Shown in pieces: positions 27,400 to 37,042 of a stretch of DNA of 64,000 bases. Numbering within the stretch: position 1 is the stretch's first letter; every line of letters begins with the position of its first letter. The notes below the pieces were generated by a model that worked only from the letters and a program-made list of their open reading frames with translations, made no database searches and was not told the origin of the DNA. Location of the stretch: contig NZ_LFLU01000015.1 in assembly GCF_001189965.1 (NCBI RefSeq), positions 1 through 64,000 of the forward strand, given 5' to 3'. The translations under genes and the position numbers were made by a program. The stretch is from Herbaspirillum rhizosphaerae (GTDB lineage: Bacteria > Pseudomonadota > Gammaproteobacteria > Burkholderiales > Burkholderiaceae_D).

Positions 27400-29364
27400 T
27401 CAGGCCGCCTGATTGTGGTTGTCGGAGTCTGGGGTCTCTGCAGAATCAGCAGCCTGATCGGCTGCATTTTTCAGGCCGCCTTTTTTCAGGTGGACCAGCA
27501 GCAGGGACAGCGCCGCCGGCGTCACGCCGGAAATGCGCGACGCCTGGCCGAGGGTTTCCGGCTTGTGCTTATTGAGCTTCTGGCGCACTTCGATCGACAG
27601 GGCTTTGACGTCCATGTAATCGAGGTCGGCCGGCAGCTTCAGGCTTTCGTTGTGTTCCTGGCGGCCGATTTCCTTGGCCTGGCGGTCGATGTAGCCGGCG
27701 TACTTGATCTGGATCTCGATCTGTTCGCGCACCGGATCGTCGGCGACGCCGGGGCCGGCCAGCGCCTGGCCGTCGGCGCCGGTCAGGGTCATCAGGCTGT
27801 CGTAAGTCACGTTTGGACGGCGCAGCAGATCGACCAGGTTGTATTCGCGCTCGATGGCTTTGCCCAGCACGCGTTCGGCTTCGGCGTCGGCGAGGATGCG
27901 CGGATTCACCCAGGTGGATTTCAGGCGTTCCATTTCACGTGCAACAGCTTCGCGTTTTTTCTCGAACATTTCCCATTGGGCGTCGCCGACGCAGCCGAGC
28001 TGGCGGCCGATTTCGGTGAGACGCAAGTCGGCGTTATCTTCGCGCAGACTCAGGCGATATTCGGCACGGCTGGTGAACATGCGGTAAGGCTCTTGCACGC
28101 CCTGGGTAATCAGGTCGTCGACCAGCACACCGAGGTAAGCCTCGTCGCGGCGCGGGGTCCAGCTCTCCTTGCCCTGTGTTTGCAGCGCGGCGTTGAGGCC
28201 GGCCAGCATGCCCTGGGCGGCGGCTTCTTCGTAGCCGGTGGTGCCGTTGATCTGGCCGGCGAAGAACAAGCCCTGGATTTGCCGGGTTTCCAGCGAAGAC
28301 TTGAGGCCGCGCGGATCGAAGTAGTCGTACTCGATGGCGTAGCCGGGACGCAGGATATGGGCGTTTTCCATGCCGCGCATCGAGCGCACCAGCGCCAGCT
28401 GCACGTCGAACGGCAGGCTGGTGGAGATGCCGTTGGGGTAGAACTCGTTGGTCGTCAGGCCTTCCGGTTCCAGATAGATCTGGTGCGAATCCTTGCCCGA
28501 GAAGCGGTGGATCTTGTCTTCAATCGACGGGCAATAGCGCGGACCGACGCCTTCGATCACGCCGGTGTACATCGGGCTGCGGTCGAGACCGGCGCGGATG
28601 ATGTCGTGGGTCTGGGTGTTGGTATGGGTGATCCAGCACGGCATTTGTGCCGGATGCATGCCGACATTGCCCATCACCGAGAACACCGGGATCGGATCGA
28701 GATCGCCCGGTTGCTCTTCCAGTACCGAAAAATCGATACTGCGGCCGTCGATGCGCGGCGGCGTACCGGTCTTCAGGCGGCCTTGCGGCAGCTTGAGTTC
28801 TTTCAGGCGGGCCGAGAGCGAGATGGCCGGCGGGTCGCCGGCGCGGCCGGCGGAGTAATTATTCAGGCCGACGTGGATCTTCCCGTCGAGGAAAGTACCG
28901 GCGGTCAGCACCACCGCCCTGCCCGCAAACTTGATCCCGGCCTGCGTCACGGCGCCGATCACGCGGTCGCCTTCGACCATCAGGTCGTCCACCGCCTGCT
29001 GGAACAGCCACAGATTCGGCTGATTTTCCAGGCGCGAGCGGATCGCTTGCTTGTACAGGATGCGGTCGGCCTGGGCGCGCGTGGCGCGGACAGCCGGGCC
29101 CTTGGATGAATTGAGGATACGGAATTGGATGCCCGCCTCGTCGGTCGCAATCGCCATCGCCCCGCCCATGGCGTCGACTTCCTTGACCAGATGGCCTTTA
29201 CCGATGCCGCCGATGGAAGGATTGCAGGACATCTGACCGAGGGTCTCGATGTTGTGCGTCAACAGCAATGTAGTTTGGCCCATGCGGGCGGATGCCAATG
29301 CGGCTTCGGTTCCGGCGTGGCCGCCGCCGACGACGATGACATCAAATTGTGTGGGAAATAGCAT
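27400..29364 (-). CDS. mnmG: tRNA uridine-5-carboxymethylaminomethyl modification enzyme MnmG
   Basis: A 654-residue FAD protein that, with MnmE, modifies the wobble uridine of several tRNAs. [20 protein letters not shown] is the N-terminal FAD site, and the [20 protein letters not shown] stretch holds a conserved cysteine. The second MnmG signature lies around [20 protein letters not shown]. Full length with a C-terminal helical domain for MnmE binding. It heads the operon that leads to rsmG and onward to parA and parB. Its partner gene mnmE is not in the window. Confidence 0.97.
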   Translation of the reverse strand: MLFPTQFDVIVVGGGHAGTEAALASARMGQTTLLLTHNIETLGQMSCNPSIGGIGKGHLVKEVDAMGGAMAIATDEAGIQFRILNSSKGPAVRATRAQADRILYKQAIRSRLENQPNLWLFQQAVDDLMVEGDRVIGAVTQAGIKFAGRAVVLTAGTFLDGKIHVGLNNYSAGRAGDPPAISLSARLKELKLPQGRLKTGTPPRIDGRSIDFSVLEEQPGDLDPIPVFSVMGNVGMHPAQMPCWITHTNTQTHDIIRAGLDRSPMYTGVIEGVGPRYCPSIEDKIHRFSGKDSHQIYLEPEGLTTNEFYPNGISTSLPFDVQLALVRSMRGMENAHILRPGYAIEYDYFDPRGLKSSLETRQIQGLFFAGQINGTTGYEEAAAQGMLAGLNAALQTQGKESWTPRRDEAYLGVLVDDLITQGVQEPYRMFTSRAEYRLSLREDNADLRLTEIGRQLGCVGDAQWEMFEKKREAVAREMERLKSTWVNPRILADAEAERVLGKAIEREYNLVDLLRRPNVTYDSLMTLTGADGQALAGPGVADDPVREQIEIQIKYAGYIDRQAKEIGRQEHNESLKLPADLDYMDVKALSIEVRQKLNKHKPETLGQASRISGVTPAALSLLLVHLKKGGLKNAADQAADSAETPDSDNHNQAA

Positions 29365-29465
29365 AATGCGCCTCGTGGAGACGGTGAACAGAGGCGAGAT
29401 TATAAAGTCTTTTTCGGATGGGTATCAGACCCTACCCCTGTTATTCCCTTTTTAGTCACGTTTTT

Positions 29466-29481
29466 TGTTTCACGTGAAACA
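29466..29481. promoter_or_regulatory. parS site 1
   Basis: TGTTTCACGTGAAACA, a perfect 16-bp palindrome and the standard bacterial parS sequence bound by ParB. It lies just upstream of mnmG and 5 kb from parA and parB. Confidence 0.93.
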
Positions 29482-29524
29482 GTTTGGGCATGCATGGGCG
29501 GATCTTCGTCAAATCACACCCAAT

Positions 29525-29551
29525 AAAAAAGGAAGCCTCAGCTTCCTTTTT
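29525..29551 (-). terminator. Terminator downstream of the TSUP permease gene
   Basis: GGAAGC and GCTTCC form a stem around a four-base loop, flanked by A6 and T5, so it can stop transcription both ways. On the minus strand it follows the TSUP gene and insulates mnmG. Confidence 0.75.
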
Positions 29552-29568
29552 CATCGCCCTCATATTCC

Positions 29569-29602
29569 CCCCGCGATTGTTTCACGTGAAACAATCGCGG
29601 GG
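29569..29602. promoter_or_regulatory. parS site 2 within a 34-bp perfect palindrome
   Basis: The core 29578-29593 is TGTTTCACGTGAAACA, identical to parS site 1. It is extended on both sides by CCCCGCGAT and ATCGCGGGG into one uninterrupted 34-bp palindrome. The extension could form a hairpin in the TSUP transcript or stabilise a ParB loading site. Confidence 0.92.
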
Positions 29603-29613
29603 TTATGCCATCC

Positions 29614-30399
29614 TCATTTCAGGAACGCATCGTAAGTCGTCTTCAAGATCAACGCGCTCACCACGAACAAGAAAAGTCTGCGCACAAATCCGCTACCGTG
29701 TTTGATGGCGAGTTTGGTGCCGACCAATGAACCGGCAATATTAAAGACCGCCATCAGCAATCCCAATTGCCAGAGTACGTGGCCGCTGTACGAGAACCAG
29801 ACCAGCGCCGCCAGATTGGTCGCGATATTGACGACCTTGGATACTGCCGACGCGCGCAGGAAGTCATAGCCAAATACGCGCACGAACAAGAACACCAGGA
29901 AGCTGCCGGTGCCCGGGCCGAACAAGCCGTCATAGAAACCCACGCCGGCGCCGATCAATATGGCGAACAAGGTTTCCTTGCCGCCGGACAACAGGGGCGC
30001 GTGCGTCTGCCCGAAATCCTTCTTCTTCAAGGTATAGATAGCCACCGCCAGCAAGACGAAAGGCAAAGCCTTGCGCATCAGCTCGGTCGGGACATGCGTC
30101 ACCAGATAGGCGCCGGAGAACGACAAGGCAAATGCCGCCAGCGCGGCAGGTGCGGCTGCCGCCCAATGGATGCGCACCTTGCGGGCGAAATTGATCGCTG
30201 CGGCACTGGTGCCCATCACGCCGGCGACCTTGTTGGTGCCGAGCAGCGTCGCCGGAGCCAGGTTGGGAAATACCGAAAACAGCGCCGGAACCAGCACCAG
30301 GCCGCCGCCGCCGACCACCGCATCCACCAGGCCGGCAATGAAGGCGGCGATGCAGAGAATCACATAATTGGAAAAGAGAACAGGCACGAAATCAAACAT
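29614..30399 (-). CDS. TSUP-family permease (TauE/SafE, YfcA-like)
   Basis: A 261-residue membrane protein from ATG 30399 with about eight helices. AGLVDAVVGGGGLVLVPALF near the start and GFYDGLFGPGTGSFLVFLFV in the second half are the paired TSUP repeats. Family members export sulphite, sulphoacetate or other small anions across the inner membrane. No sulphur-metabolism neighbours are present, so the substrate is open. Confidence 0.9.
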   Translation of the reverse strand: MFDFVPVLFSNYVILCIAAFIAGLVDAVVGGGGLVLVPALFSVFPNLAPATLLGTNKVAGVMGTSAAAINFARKVRIHWAAAAPAALAAFALSFSGAYLVTHVPTELMRKALPFVLLAVAIYTLKKKDFGQTHAPLLSGGKETLFAILIGAGVGFYDGLFGPGTGSFLVFLFVRVFGYDFLRASAVSKVVNIATNLAALVWFSYSGHVLWQLGLLMAVFNIAGSLVGTKLAIKHGSGFVRRLFLFVVSALILKTTYDAFLK

Positions 30400-30606
30400 G
30401 GGCACCTGCCGGCACAAAGGTACAGCGCGGGGAAAACGACGACATCGGAGACTTTCGCAAACGGGAGAAGGGAAATTGAATGACCGCGAGGCAAACCGAC
30501 CGCACTGTCAGAGCGACAAGTATTCTACTCCTGCGACGCAGGCTTCTCCACTCCCATGACGCATCGGGCGGCACATCGCCCGACGCCGCCGGGCTTACTT
30601 CCGAAC

Positions 30607-32610
30607 TTACTTGCGTACGCGGTTCATCAACACGCTGCGTTGCTCCGCATGCGCATCGTCCGGCTCAAACAAGGACAGACTGGAGATGGCCCGGGTCATA
30701 GCGACATAGAAATGGCGGACCTCTTCGGCAATATCGCGCAGCCGCGGGAATTCATGCTGCTGCAGATAAGGCACCAGCACATGCGGCCACTGCCGCCCTT
30801 TCGCTGCCTGGATGGTCGTCAGCGTCAACTGCCGGCGCGACTGGATGGCGCTGCGGTTCTTACTCACCTTTTGCTGGCGACGGTGCAACTCGGCAAGGAA
30901 GTCGGCCGCATTCATCTCCGGGTGACGCGAGGCAAAGGCGATGAAGGTCTGGATCGACTTTGCCGCCGACGTTGCCCGGCTGCGATTGATGAAGGCCCGG
31001 CTGGTGGCGTCGACCAGGGACAGATGGCGATTGGCGAAATTCAGCAACTCCGCCGCACTGCTCTCCTGGTTCAGCTTTTGCAATTCTTGCACGACATCCG
31101 TGAAGCGCTGCTTCCAGCGCAGCACCATGTCGTCGTCGGCATCGCGCGGTTTGCAGAGTACGGCGTCGAAAAAATCCTTGAGCGCGTTCGGCTGCTCAGC
31201 AATCATCCGCTGCGCTTCCTCGAACCAGCTGCCTTCGGCGAAGTAACCGCGCTCCCAGTTTTCGGACGACTCCCCTACCGGCAGATACAGGGAAAATCCC
31301 ATGACCATGCGCTTGATGCTTTCCTTGTCGCCTTGCAGCGTCGCGAACGAGTTGCTCGCCATGTGCAGCAGACCGCGCAGCATCAGGATTTCGGGACGGT
31401 GCAGGTAAGACTCGATATCGTCGCAGTAGTATGGGATGTTCTGATCCAGCAGCAGGTTTTCGATCTCGATGGTCTGGTCCGGCTCGCGCACGATGATCGC
31501 GATGTCGGAATAACGCGTATCGGCCCGCGCCTTCACCAGGGCTTGCACCTGCTGCGTCACTTTCGCGGCGCAATCTCCGGACAAAGTGGGGTCGTAAGTC
31601 AGGCGCTTGATCTCGGTGTACAGGTCTTCATGCGAGGCGCATTTGCGCGCCGTCAGTCGCTGCGCCAGCTTGGACAGCGAAGTCCCGAAACGGTAGGACT
31701 TCCCCAGCGGCAGGTACTGCGCATTCGGGAACGCCATTTCAAAACCGGCGGTGGAATAGACGATATCCGCGCCGCGCGCGGAATTGATAATTTGATAACG
31801 ATCGCCGACGGCAACCAGTTTCTTTCCCCTTAGCAATAACTGCAGCAAGCGGAATTCAGCCGCGTTGATGTCGTGCCATTCGTCGATCAGATACAAGCCC
31901 TTGACCGGGAGGATCTCCAGCGCCGACGGATGACTGCTCAGCAACTCGACCAGATCCGGCACCAGATCGGCGGCGCTGCGCCATTTGTATTCACCGGGAT
32001 AGGTTTGCCGCTGGCGCTCATAGGCGATGCCGATTTCGACCGCCTCGATCTGGGTGCCGAACTGCGTCGCCAGCTGATCCAGATCGTCATAATCCAGCTC
32101 TTCGTCATGGAAACGATGCGAGGCCAGACTGGCTTTAAAACGATACAACAGCGAGAACATTTCCTCGGCGTTGGCGCTGTTTTTTTCGAAGGAAAAATCG
32201 AAGCCGTTGTCGATCCGCCCTGCTCTTCCCTCATAGCGTGCCAGCACGCTGTTTGCCGCAGCGACCAGATGCGGACGCAGCTCTTCGTCCGACGCGTAGT
32301 AACGGGTTCTTTCCAGCGCCAGCGCTTCGCCCAGTTGCGCCAGACATTCGCGCGCATACGCTTCGACCGTGTTCAGCGGCACCGGCCGGGTGACGCCCTC
32401 CTCGTACAGCTTTTCGCGGAAGCGCTTGTTGGCGCCCTCCGAAAAACACAGGCATTGGATCTGATGCGCGCCCAGCCCCTTCGTCAGCGCCTGCTTCACC
32501 AGCATCGCCAGCGTGGTGGTTTTACCCGAGCCGGCAACCGCCTCGATCATGACGATCTGGGCCTGGCACTTCAAAATCTCGGTTTGCTCGTCGGTCTGGG
32601 GCACTGCCAT
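30607..32610 (-). CDS. UvrD/Rep-like superfamily I DNA helicase
   Basis: A 667-residue helicase. Walker A is AVAGSGKTTTL at residues 24-34. Motif II reads LIDEWHDIN rather than the common DEAQD. Further landmarks are the Q-like start PQTDEQTEIL, TTIQAAKGRQWPHVLVP (motif V region) and FYVAMTRAISSLSLF (motif VI). It should move 3' to 5' on DNA using ATP. It lacks a nuclease domain and is a single-gene unit between the TSUP permease and the branched-chain transporter, so a repair or housekeeping role is likely but unspecified. Confidence 0.85.
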   Translation of the reverse strand: MAVPQTDEQTEILKCQAQIVMIEAVAGSGKTTTLAMLVKQALTKGLGAHQIQCLCFSEGANKRFREKLYEEGVTRPVPLNTVEAYARECLAQLGEALALERTRYYASDEELRPHLVAAANSVLARYEGRAGRIDNGFDFSFEKNSANAEEMFSLLYRFKASLASHRFHDEELDYDDLDQLATQFGTQIEAVEIGIAYERQRQTYPGEYKWRSAADLVPDLVELLSSHPSALEILPVKGLYLIDEWHDINAAEFRLLQLLLRGKKLVAVGDRYQIINSARGADIVYSTAGFEMAFPNAQYLPLGKSYRFGTSLSKLAQRLTARKCASHEDLYTEIKRLTYDPTLSGDCAAKVTQQVQALVKARADTRYSDIAIIVREPDQTIEIENLLLDQNIPYYCDDIESYLHRPEILMLRGLLHMASNSFATLQGDKESIKRMVMGFSLYLPVGESSENWERGYFAEGSWFEEAQRMIAEQPNALKDFFDAVLCKPRDADDDMVLRWKQRFTDVVQELQKLNQESSAAELLNFANRHLSLVDATSRAFINRSRATSAAKSIQTFIAFASRHPEMNAADFLAELHRRQQKVSKNRSAIQSRRQLTLTTIQAAKGRQWPHVLVPYLQQHEFPRLRDIAEEVRHFYVAMTRAISSLSLFEPDDAHAEQRSVLMNRVRK

Positions 32611-32770
32611 TCAATTCTCCGGAATACATTTGCTGCATGATTGCGCGTGGCGACACTGTACAAGCAAACCGGCCGGCCTCCAATGAAAACTGCCGCCGGA
32701 CAGTCTGAACTGTGCGGCGGCAGTGATTGCTGCGCTTACCCTGGCCGGCAAGCCGGCCGGAGCGGACTTG

Positions 32771-33775
32771 CTAGTGTGATGCAGTCGGCGAACGCTTGCC
32801 CATCAGGTTCAGGATTTCACCGACGATGCCGCGGCGGAAGGCCAGCACGCAGACGATGAAGATGAAGCCGGTAACGATGGTCACCGAATCGCCCAGGGTA
32901 TTGAACCATTCGATATGCGTCACGCCGGCGAGCCAATTACCAATATCGCCCAGCTTGTTCTCCAGCATGATGATGATCACGGCGCCGACGATAGGACCGA
33001 TGATGGTGCCCAGGCCGCCGACCAGAGTCATCAGCACGACCAGGCCGGACATGCTCCAGTGCACGTCGGTCAGCGTTTCGAAGCCCAGCACCAGCGCCTT
33101 GGTCGAGCCGGCCAGGCCGGTCAATGCTGCCGACAGCACGAAAGCCAGCAGCTTGTAGCGGTCAACGTCATAGCCCAGCGAGATGGCGCGCGGTTCGTTT
33201 TCCTTGATCGCCTTCAGCACCTGGCCGAACGGCGAGCTGATGGTGCGCACGATCAGCGCAAAGCCGGCAATCGCGATCGCCAGCACGACGTAGTACAAAG
33301 TCATGTCGCTCGACAGATCGATAAAGCCCAGCAGCTTGCCGCGCGGGATGCCTTGCAAGCCGTCTTCGCCGCCGGTGAACGGCGCCTGCAGCGCCACGAA
33401 AAACAGCATCTGCGCCAGCGCCAGCGTGATCATGGTGAAGTAGATGCCCTGGCGGCGAATTGCCAGCAGGCCCATCACCAGACCGATCAATGCGCCGGTG
33501 GCGGTGCCGAGGATCAAGCCGATTTCGGTCGGCACGCCCCAGGCCTTGATCGCCTGGCCGGCAACGTAACCGGCGCCGCCGAAGAAAGCGGCATGGCCGA
33601 AGGACAGCAAGCCGGTATAGCCGATCAGCAGATTGAAGGCGCAGGCAAACAAGGCAAAGCACAGCATCTTCATCAGGAACACCGGATACAGGCCGAACGG
33701 CGCCGCCAGTGCCAGGATCAGCAACACAGCGTAAAAGAGTTTCTTGCTCATTGGATTGTTCATCGCATTAGTCAT
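32771..33775 (-). CDS. livM: Branched-chain amino-acid-type ABC permease LivM
   Basis: A 334-residue inner-membrane permease with about ten helices. FNLLIGYTGLLSFGHAAFFGGAGY is the family hallmark. The cytoplasmic coupling loop runs through KAIKENEPRAISLGYDVDRYKLLAF. It partners with LivH to form the channel. It is the last gene of the cluster livG-livF-livK-livH-livM and starts 9 bp after livH. Confidence 0.93.
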   Translation of the reverse strand: MTNAMNNPMSKKLFYAVLLILALAAPFGLYPVFLMKMLCFALFACAFNLLIGYTGLLSFGHAAFFGGAGYVAGQAIKAWGVPTEIGLILGTATGALIGLVMGLLAIRRQGIYFTMITLALAQMLFFVALQAPFTGGEDGLQGIPRGKLLGFIDLSSDMTLYYVVLAIAIAGFALIVRTISSPFGQVLKAIKENEPRAISLGYDVDRYKLLAFVLSAALTGLAGSTKALVLGFETLTDVHWSMSGLVVLMTLVGGLGTIIGPIVGAVIIIMLENKLGDIGNWLAGVTHIEWFNTLGDSVTIVTGFIFIVCVLAFRRGIVGEILNLMGKRSPTASH

Positions 33776-33784
33776 GGCGTCGCC

Positions 33785-34669
33785 TTATTTCTCTTTACCG
33801 AACAGACCGGCAGGACGAATCATCAGGACGATGGCCATGATGATGAACACAACGGTTGCCGACAATTCAGGATAGAACACGCGGGTCAGACCTTCGACCA
33901 CGCCCAGGCCCAGACCGGTGACGATGGAGCCGAGAATCGAGCCCATGCCGCCGATCACCACCACCGCGAACACCACGATGATCAGGTTGGAACCCATCAG
34001 CGGCGACACCTGGATCACCGGCGCCGCCAGCACGCCGGCAAACGCCGCCAATGCCACGCCGAAGCCGTAGGTCAGGGTCACCATCAGCGGCACGTTGATG
34101 CCGAAGGCTTCCACCAGTTTCGGATTCTCGGTACCGGCGCGCAGGTAAGCGCCCAGACGGGTCTTCTCGATCACGAACCAGGTCGAGAAACACACCACCA
34201 CCGACGCCAGAACGACCCAGGCGCGATAATTCGGCAACACCATGAAGCCGAGGTTGGTTGCGCCTTGCAAGGCGTCAGGGACCGAATACGGTTGTCCCGA
34301 CACGCCGTAAATCGAGCGGAAGATGCCTTCCACCATCAGCGTGATGCCGAAGGTCAGCAGCAGACCGTACAAATGGTCCAGCTTGTAGAGCCAGCGCAGC
34401 ATGGTCTTTTCGATGATGATGCCGAACAGGCCCACGATCAACGGCGCCAGTATCAGCATCAGCCAGTAATTGATCCCGAAGTAGGTCAACCCTATCCATG
34501 CGGCGAACGCGCCGAGCATGTACAAGGTGCCGTGTGCAAAGTTGATCACGTTGAGCAGGCCGAAGATGACCGCCAGTCCCAGCGACAGCATCGCGTAGAA
34601 CGAGCCGTTCACGAGGCCCAGCAGCAGCTGGCTCAACAAGGCTTGCAGGGGTATGCCGAATAATTCCAT
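33785..34669 (-). CDS. livH: Branched-chain amino-acid-type ABC permease LivH
   Basis: A 294-residue permease. LLLGLVNGSFYAMLSLGLAVIFGLLNVINFAHG at the N-terminus and the EAA-like loop with RTRLGAYLRAGTENPKLVEAFGIN (here KTRLGAYLRAG) identify it. It pairs with LivM. It follows the binding-protein gene after a 154-bp spacer that contains a hairpin able to thin out transcription, so the permeases may be made at lower levels than the binding protein. Confidence 0.93.
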   Translation of the reverse strand: MELFGIPLQALLSQLLLGLVNGSFYAMLSLGLAVIFGLLNVINFAHGTLYMLGAFAAWIGLTYFGINYWLMLILAPLIVGLFGIIIEKTMLRWLYKLDHLYGLLLTFGITLMVEGIFRSIYGVSGQPYSVPDALQGATNLGFMVLPNYRAWVVLASVVVCFSTWFVIEKTRLGAYLRAGTENPKLVEAFGINVPLMVTLTYGFGVALAAFAGVLAAPVIQVSPLMGSNLIIVVFAVVVIGGMGSILGSIVTGLGLGVVEGLTRVFYPELSATVVFIIMAIVLMIRPAGLFGKEK

Positions 34670-34746
34670 AGAAACTCATTCATTCTGATTGACCGGATGT
34701 CGGTTGGTGGTGACACCATGCGCTTCCGGCTTATCAAGTGCAACAA

Positions 34747-34785
34747 GAAAAATCTGTCATCCCCGCTTGAACAGAAATGACAGAT
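34747..34785 (-). terminator. Attenuator-like hairpin between binding protein and permeases
   Basis: ATCTGTCAT and ATGACAGAT pair perfectly (nine bases) around a 16-base loop; read on the minus strand they are followed by TTTTC. Placed 39 bp after the livK-type stop. The T-run is short, so partial read-through into livH is plausible. Confidence 0.55.
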
Positions 34786-34823
34786 CTCTTGATGCGTCTA
34801 TTTACCAGCTAATTGACGACGAC

Positions 34824-36041
34824 TTATTTCCAGGCCGAGCACTTGGATTCAGCCTTGGTGGTCCATGCCTGTTCGCCGGGAATGGTTTGCACCAGCTTGT
34901 AGTAGTCCCATGGGTACTTGGATTCGGCCGGTGTCTTGACCTGGTACAAATACATATCGTGGACCACGCGGCCGTCGGCGCGCAGGTAGCCGTTCTTCTG
35001 GAACACGTCGTTGAACTTCATCTTGCGCAGCTGCGCCATGACCTTGTCCGAATCATCCGTGCCGGCAGCCTTCACCGCTTGCAGGTATTGCAGCGCGGCG
35101 GAGTAGTCGGCGGCCTGCAGGCTCGAAGGCATCTTCTTTTGCTTTTCGAAGTAGCGCTTGGCGAACTTGCGGGTCTCGTCGTTGGCGTCCCAGTACCAGC
35201 TGTCGGTCAGGTACATGCCCTGGGTCAGCTTCGGCGTCAGCGAGTGCACGTCGTTGATGAACACCAGCAGGCCGGCCAGCTTGGCGGTCTTGGTGATGCC
35301 GAACTCGTTGGCTGCCTTCACCGAATTGATGAAGTCGCCGCCGGCGTTGGCCAGGCCGATGATCTGGGCCTTGGAAGTTTGCGCCTGCAACAGGAAGGAC
35401 GAGAAGTCGGATGCGCCCAGCGGATGCTTGACCGAACCTACGACCGTACCGCCCGATGCCTTGACGACGTTGCTGGTGTCGCTTTCCAGCGAGTGACCGA
35501 ACGCATAGTCGGCGGTCAGGAAGAACCAGCTCTTGCCGCCTTGCTTGACCACTGCGGAGCCTGTGCCCTTGGCCAGCGCCACGGTGTCGTAGGCATAGTG
35601 AACGGTGTAAGGCGAGCATTCTTCATTGGTCAGGCGGGCCGAGCCGGCGCCGTTTTCAATGAAGACCTTTTTCTTTTCGTTGGCGACTTTCGCCATCGCC
35701 AGCGCCGTGCCGGAATTGGTGCCGCCGATCAGGACGTCGACGCCCTGCTGGTCGAACCATTCGCGCGACTTGCTGGCCGCAACGTCAGCCTTGTTCTGGT
35801 GATCGGCAACGACCAGTTCGATCTTCTTGCCGTTGATCGCGCCGCCCATGTCGGCGATTGCGAACTTGATCGCTTCCGCGCCGCCCTGGCCGTCGATGTC
35901 CGAGTAGACGCCGGAAATATCGGTGATGAAACCGATCTTGATCACGTCGCCGGAGATCTGCGCCGAAGCCGGCGCCGATGCTGCCAAAGCGAACGCTGCT
36001 GCCGCAGTCGATACGGCGAGTGACATTGTCTTCAATTTCAT
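34824..36041 (-). CDS. livK: Branched-chain amino-acid/amide-type ABC substrate-binding protein
   Basis: A 405-residue periplasmic binding protein. I prefer ATG 36041 because AAAGGAG sits six bases before it, whereas an upstream in-frame ATG directly abuts it. The signal peptide ends near ASAQ. The mature part opens VIKIGFITDISGVYSDIDGQ, as in Leu/Ile/Val-binding relatives, and KVFIENGAGSARLTNEECSPY is typical of this subgroup. The ligand may be an amino acid, amide or aromatic acid; the sequence does not settle it. Confidence 0.9.
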   Translation of the reverse strand: MKLKTMSLAVSTAAAAFALAASAPASAQISGDVIKIGFITDISGVYSDIDGQGGAEAIKFAIADMGGAINGKKIELVVADHQNKADVAASKSREWFDQQGVDVLIGGTNSGTALAMAKVANEKKKVFIENGAGSARLTNEECSPYTVHYAYDTVALAKGTGSAVVKQGGKSWFFLTADYAFGHSLESDTSNVVKASGGTVVGSVKHPLGASDFSSFLLQAQTSKAQIIGLANAGGDFINSVKAANEFGITKTAKLAGLLVFINDVHSLTPKLTQGMYLTDSWYWDANDETRKFAKRYFEKQKKMPSSLQAADYSAALQYLQAVKAAGTDDSDKVMAQLRKMKFNDVFQKNGYLRADGRVVHDMYLYQVKTPAESKYPWDYYKLVQTIPGEQAWTTKAESKCSAWK

Positions 36042-36277
36042 TTCCATCTCCTTTGTTATAACGCTCGCTTGCTACCTGAAGTTGTTGCGTAAGTTTTTGT
36101 GTGACGCACGCCGTACCGCGGTACGGACGACGCGCCACCGACTGCGTGACTGCCCTGCGCACCGATGAAACGCATGGTGCATTCTTTTTATGACTTGCTG
36201 ATTAGTGTGACTCTTATGTGACTCTTTAAGCCGACTATTCGGAATCCGTGTTGCGGCGAAACAGAAACTGCGCGGAC

Positions 36278-37042
36278 TTAAACGCCCAGCAATTCGTTGA
36301 GCTTCTGCGTCTTCGATTGCAATTCTGCAGCGGCAAACGACTCCACGATCTGACCGTGTTCCATGACATAGAAACGGTCCGCCAGCGGCGCCGCAAAACG
36401 GAAATTCTGTTCCACCATCACGATGGTGTAGCCCTTGGACTTGAGCATCAGGATCATGCGCGCGAGCGCCTGCACGATGACCGGCGCCAGGCCTTCGGAA
36501 ATTTCGTCGAGCAACAGCAGGCGCGCGCCGGTGCGCAGGATGCGCGCCACCGCCAGCATTTGCTGTTCGCCGCCGGACAAGCGTGTGCCCTGGCTGTTGC
36601 GGCGCTCTTTCAGATTGGGGAACATGTCGTAGATCTCTTCGATCGACATACCTTTGTCGGTCTTCGACACGAACGGCGGCAGCATCAGGTTTTCTTCCGC
36701 CGACAGCGACGAAAAGATGCCCCGCTCTTCCGGACAATAACCGACGCCCTGATGCGCGATCTTGTGGGTCGGCATGGCGATGGTTTCATTGCCGTTGATC
36801 TTGATCGAACCCTTGCGCGCACCGACCAGGCCCATGATGGAACGCAGGGTGGTGGTGCGGCCGGCGCCGTTGCGGCCCAGCAGCGTCACGACTTCGCCTT
36901 TGTTCACGGTCAGGTTGACGTTGTGCAGGATGTGCGATTCGCCGTACCAGGCTTGCAGGTCGGAGATCGCCAGCGCGGGTGTGCCGCTGCCGGTGTTATC
37001 CGCCGATGTCACGCCGCCTTGTTGCATGGTTGCCGTGTTCAT
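36278..37042 (-). CDS. livF: Branched-chain amino-acid-type ABC ATPase LivF
   Basis: A 254-residue ATPase. Signature LSGGEQQMLAVARIL and Walker B RLLLLDEISEGLAP are standard. Walker A, however, reads GRNGAGRTTTL: the usual catalytic lysine is arginine, which I checked on the codon (CGC). The start overlaps the livG stop by one base. The partner LivG has a normal Walker A, so the transporter may rely on one strong and one altered ATP site. Confidence 0.92.
   Translation of the reverse strand: MNTATMQQGGVTSADNTGSGTPALAISDLQAWYGESHILHNVNLTVNKGEVVTLLGRNGAGRTTTLRSIMGLVGARKGSIKINGNETIAMPTHKIAHQGVGYCPEERGIFSSLSAEENLMLPPFVSKTDKGMSIEEIYDMFPNLKERRNSQGTRLSGGEQQMLAVARILRTGARLLLLDEISEGLAPVIVQALARMILMLKSKGYTIVMVEQNFRFAAPLADRFYVMEHGQIVESFAAAELQSKTQKLNELLGV

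Noticed and set aside
32915-34663. Open frame of 582 codons opposite livM and livH
   Set aside because: His/Gln/Asp-rich antisense shadow spanning two genuine permease genes.
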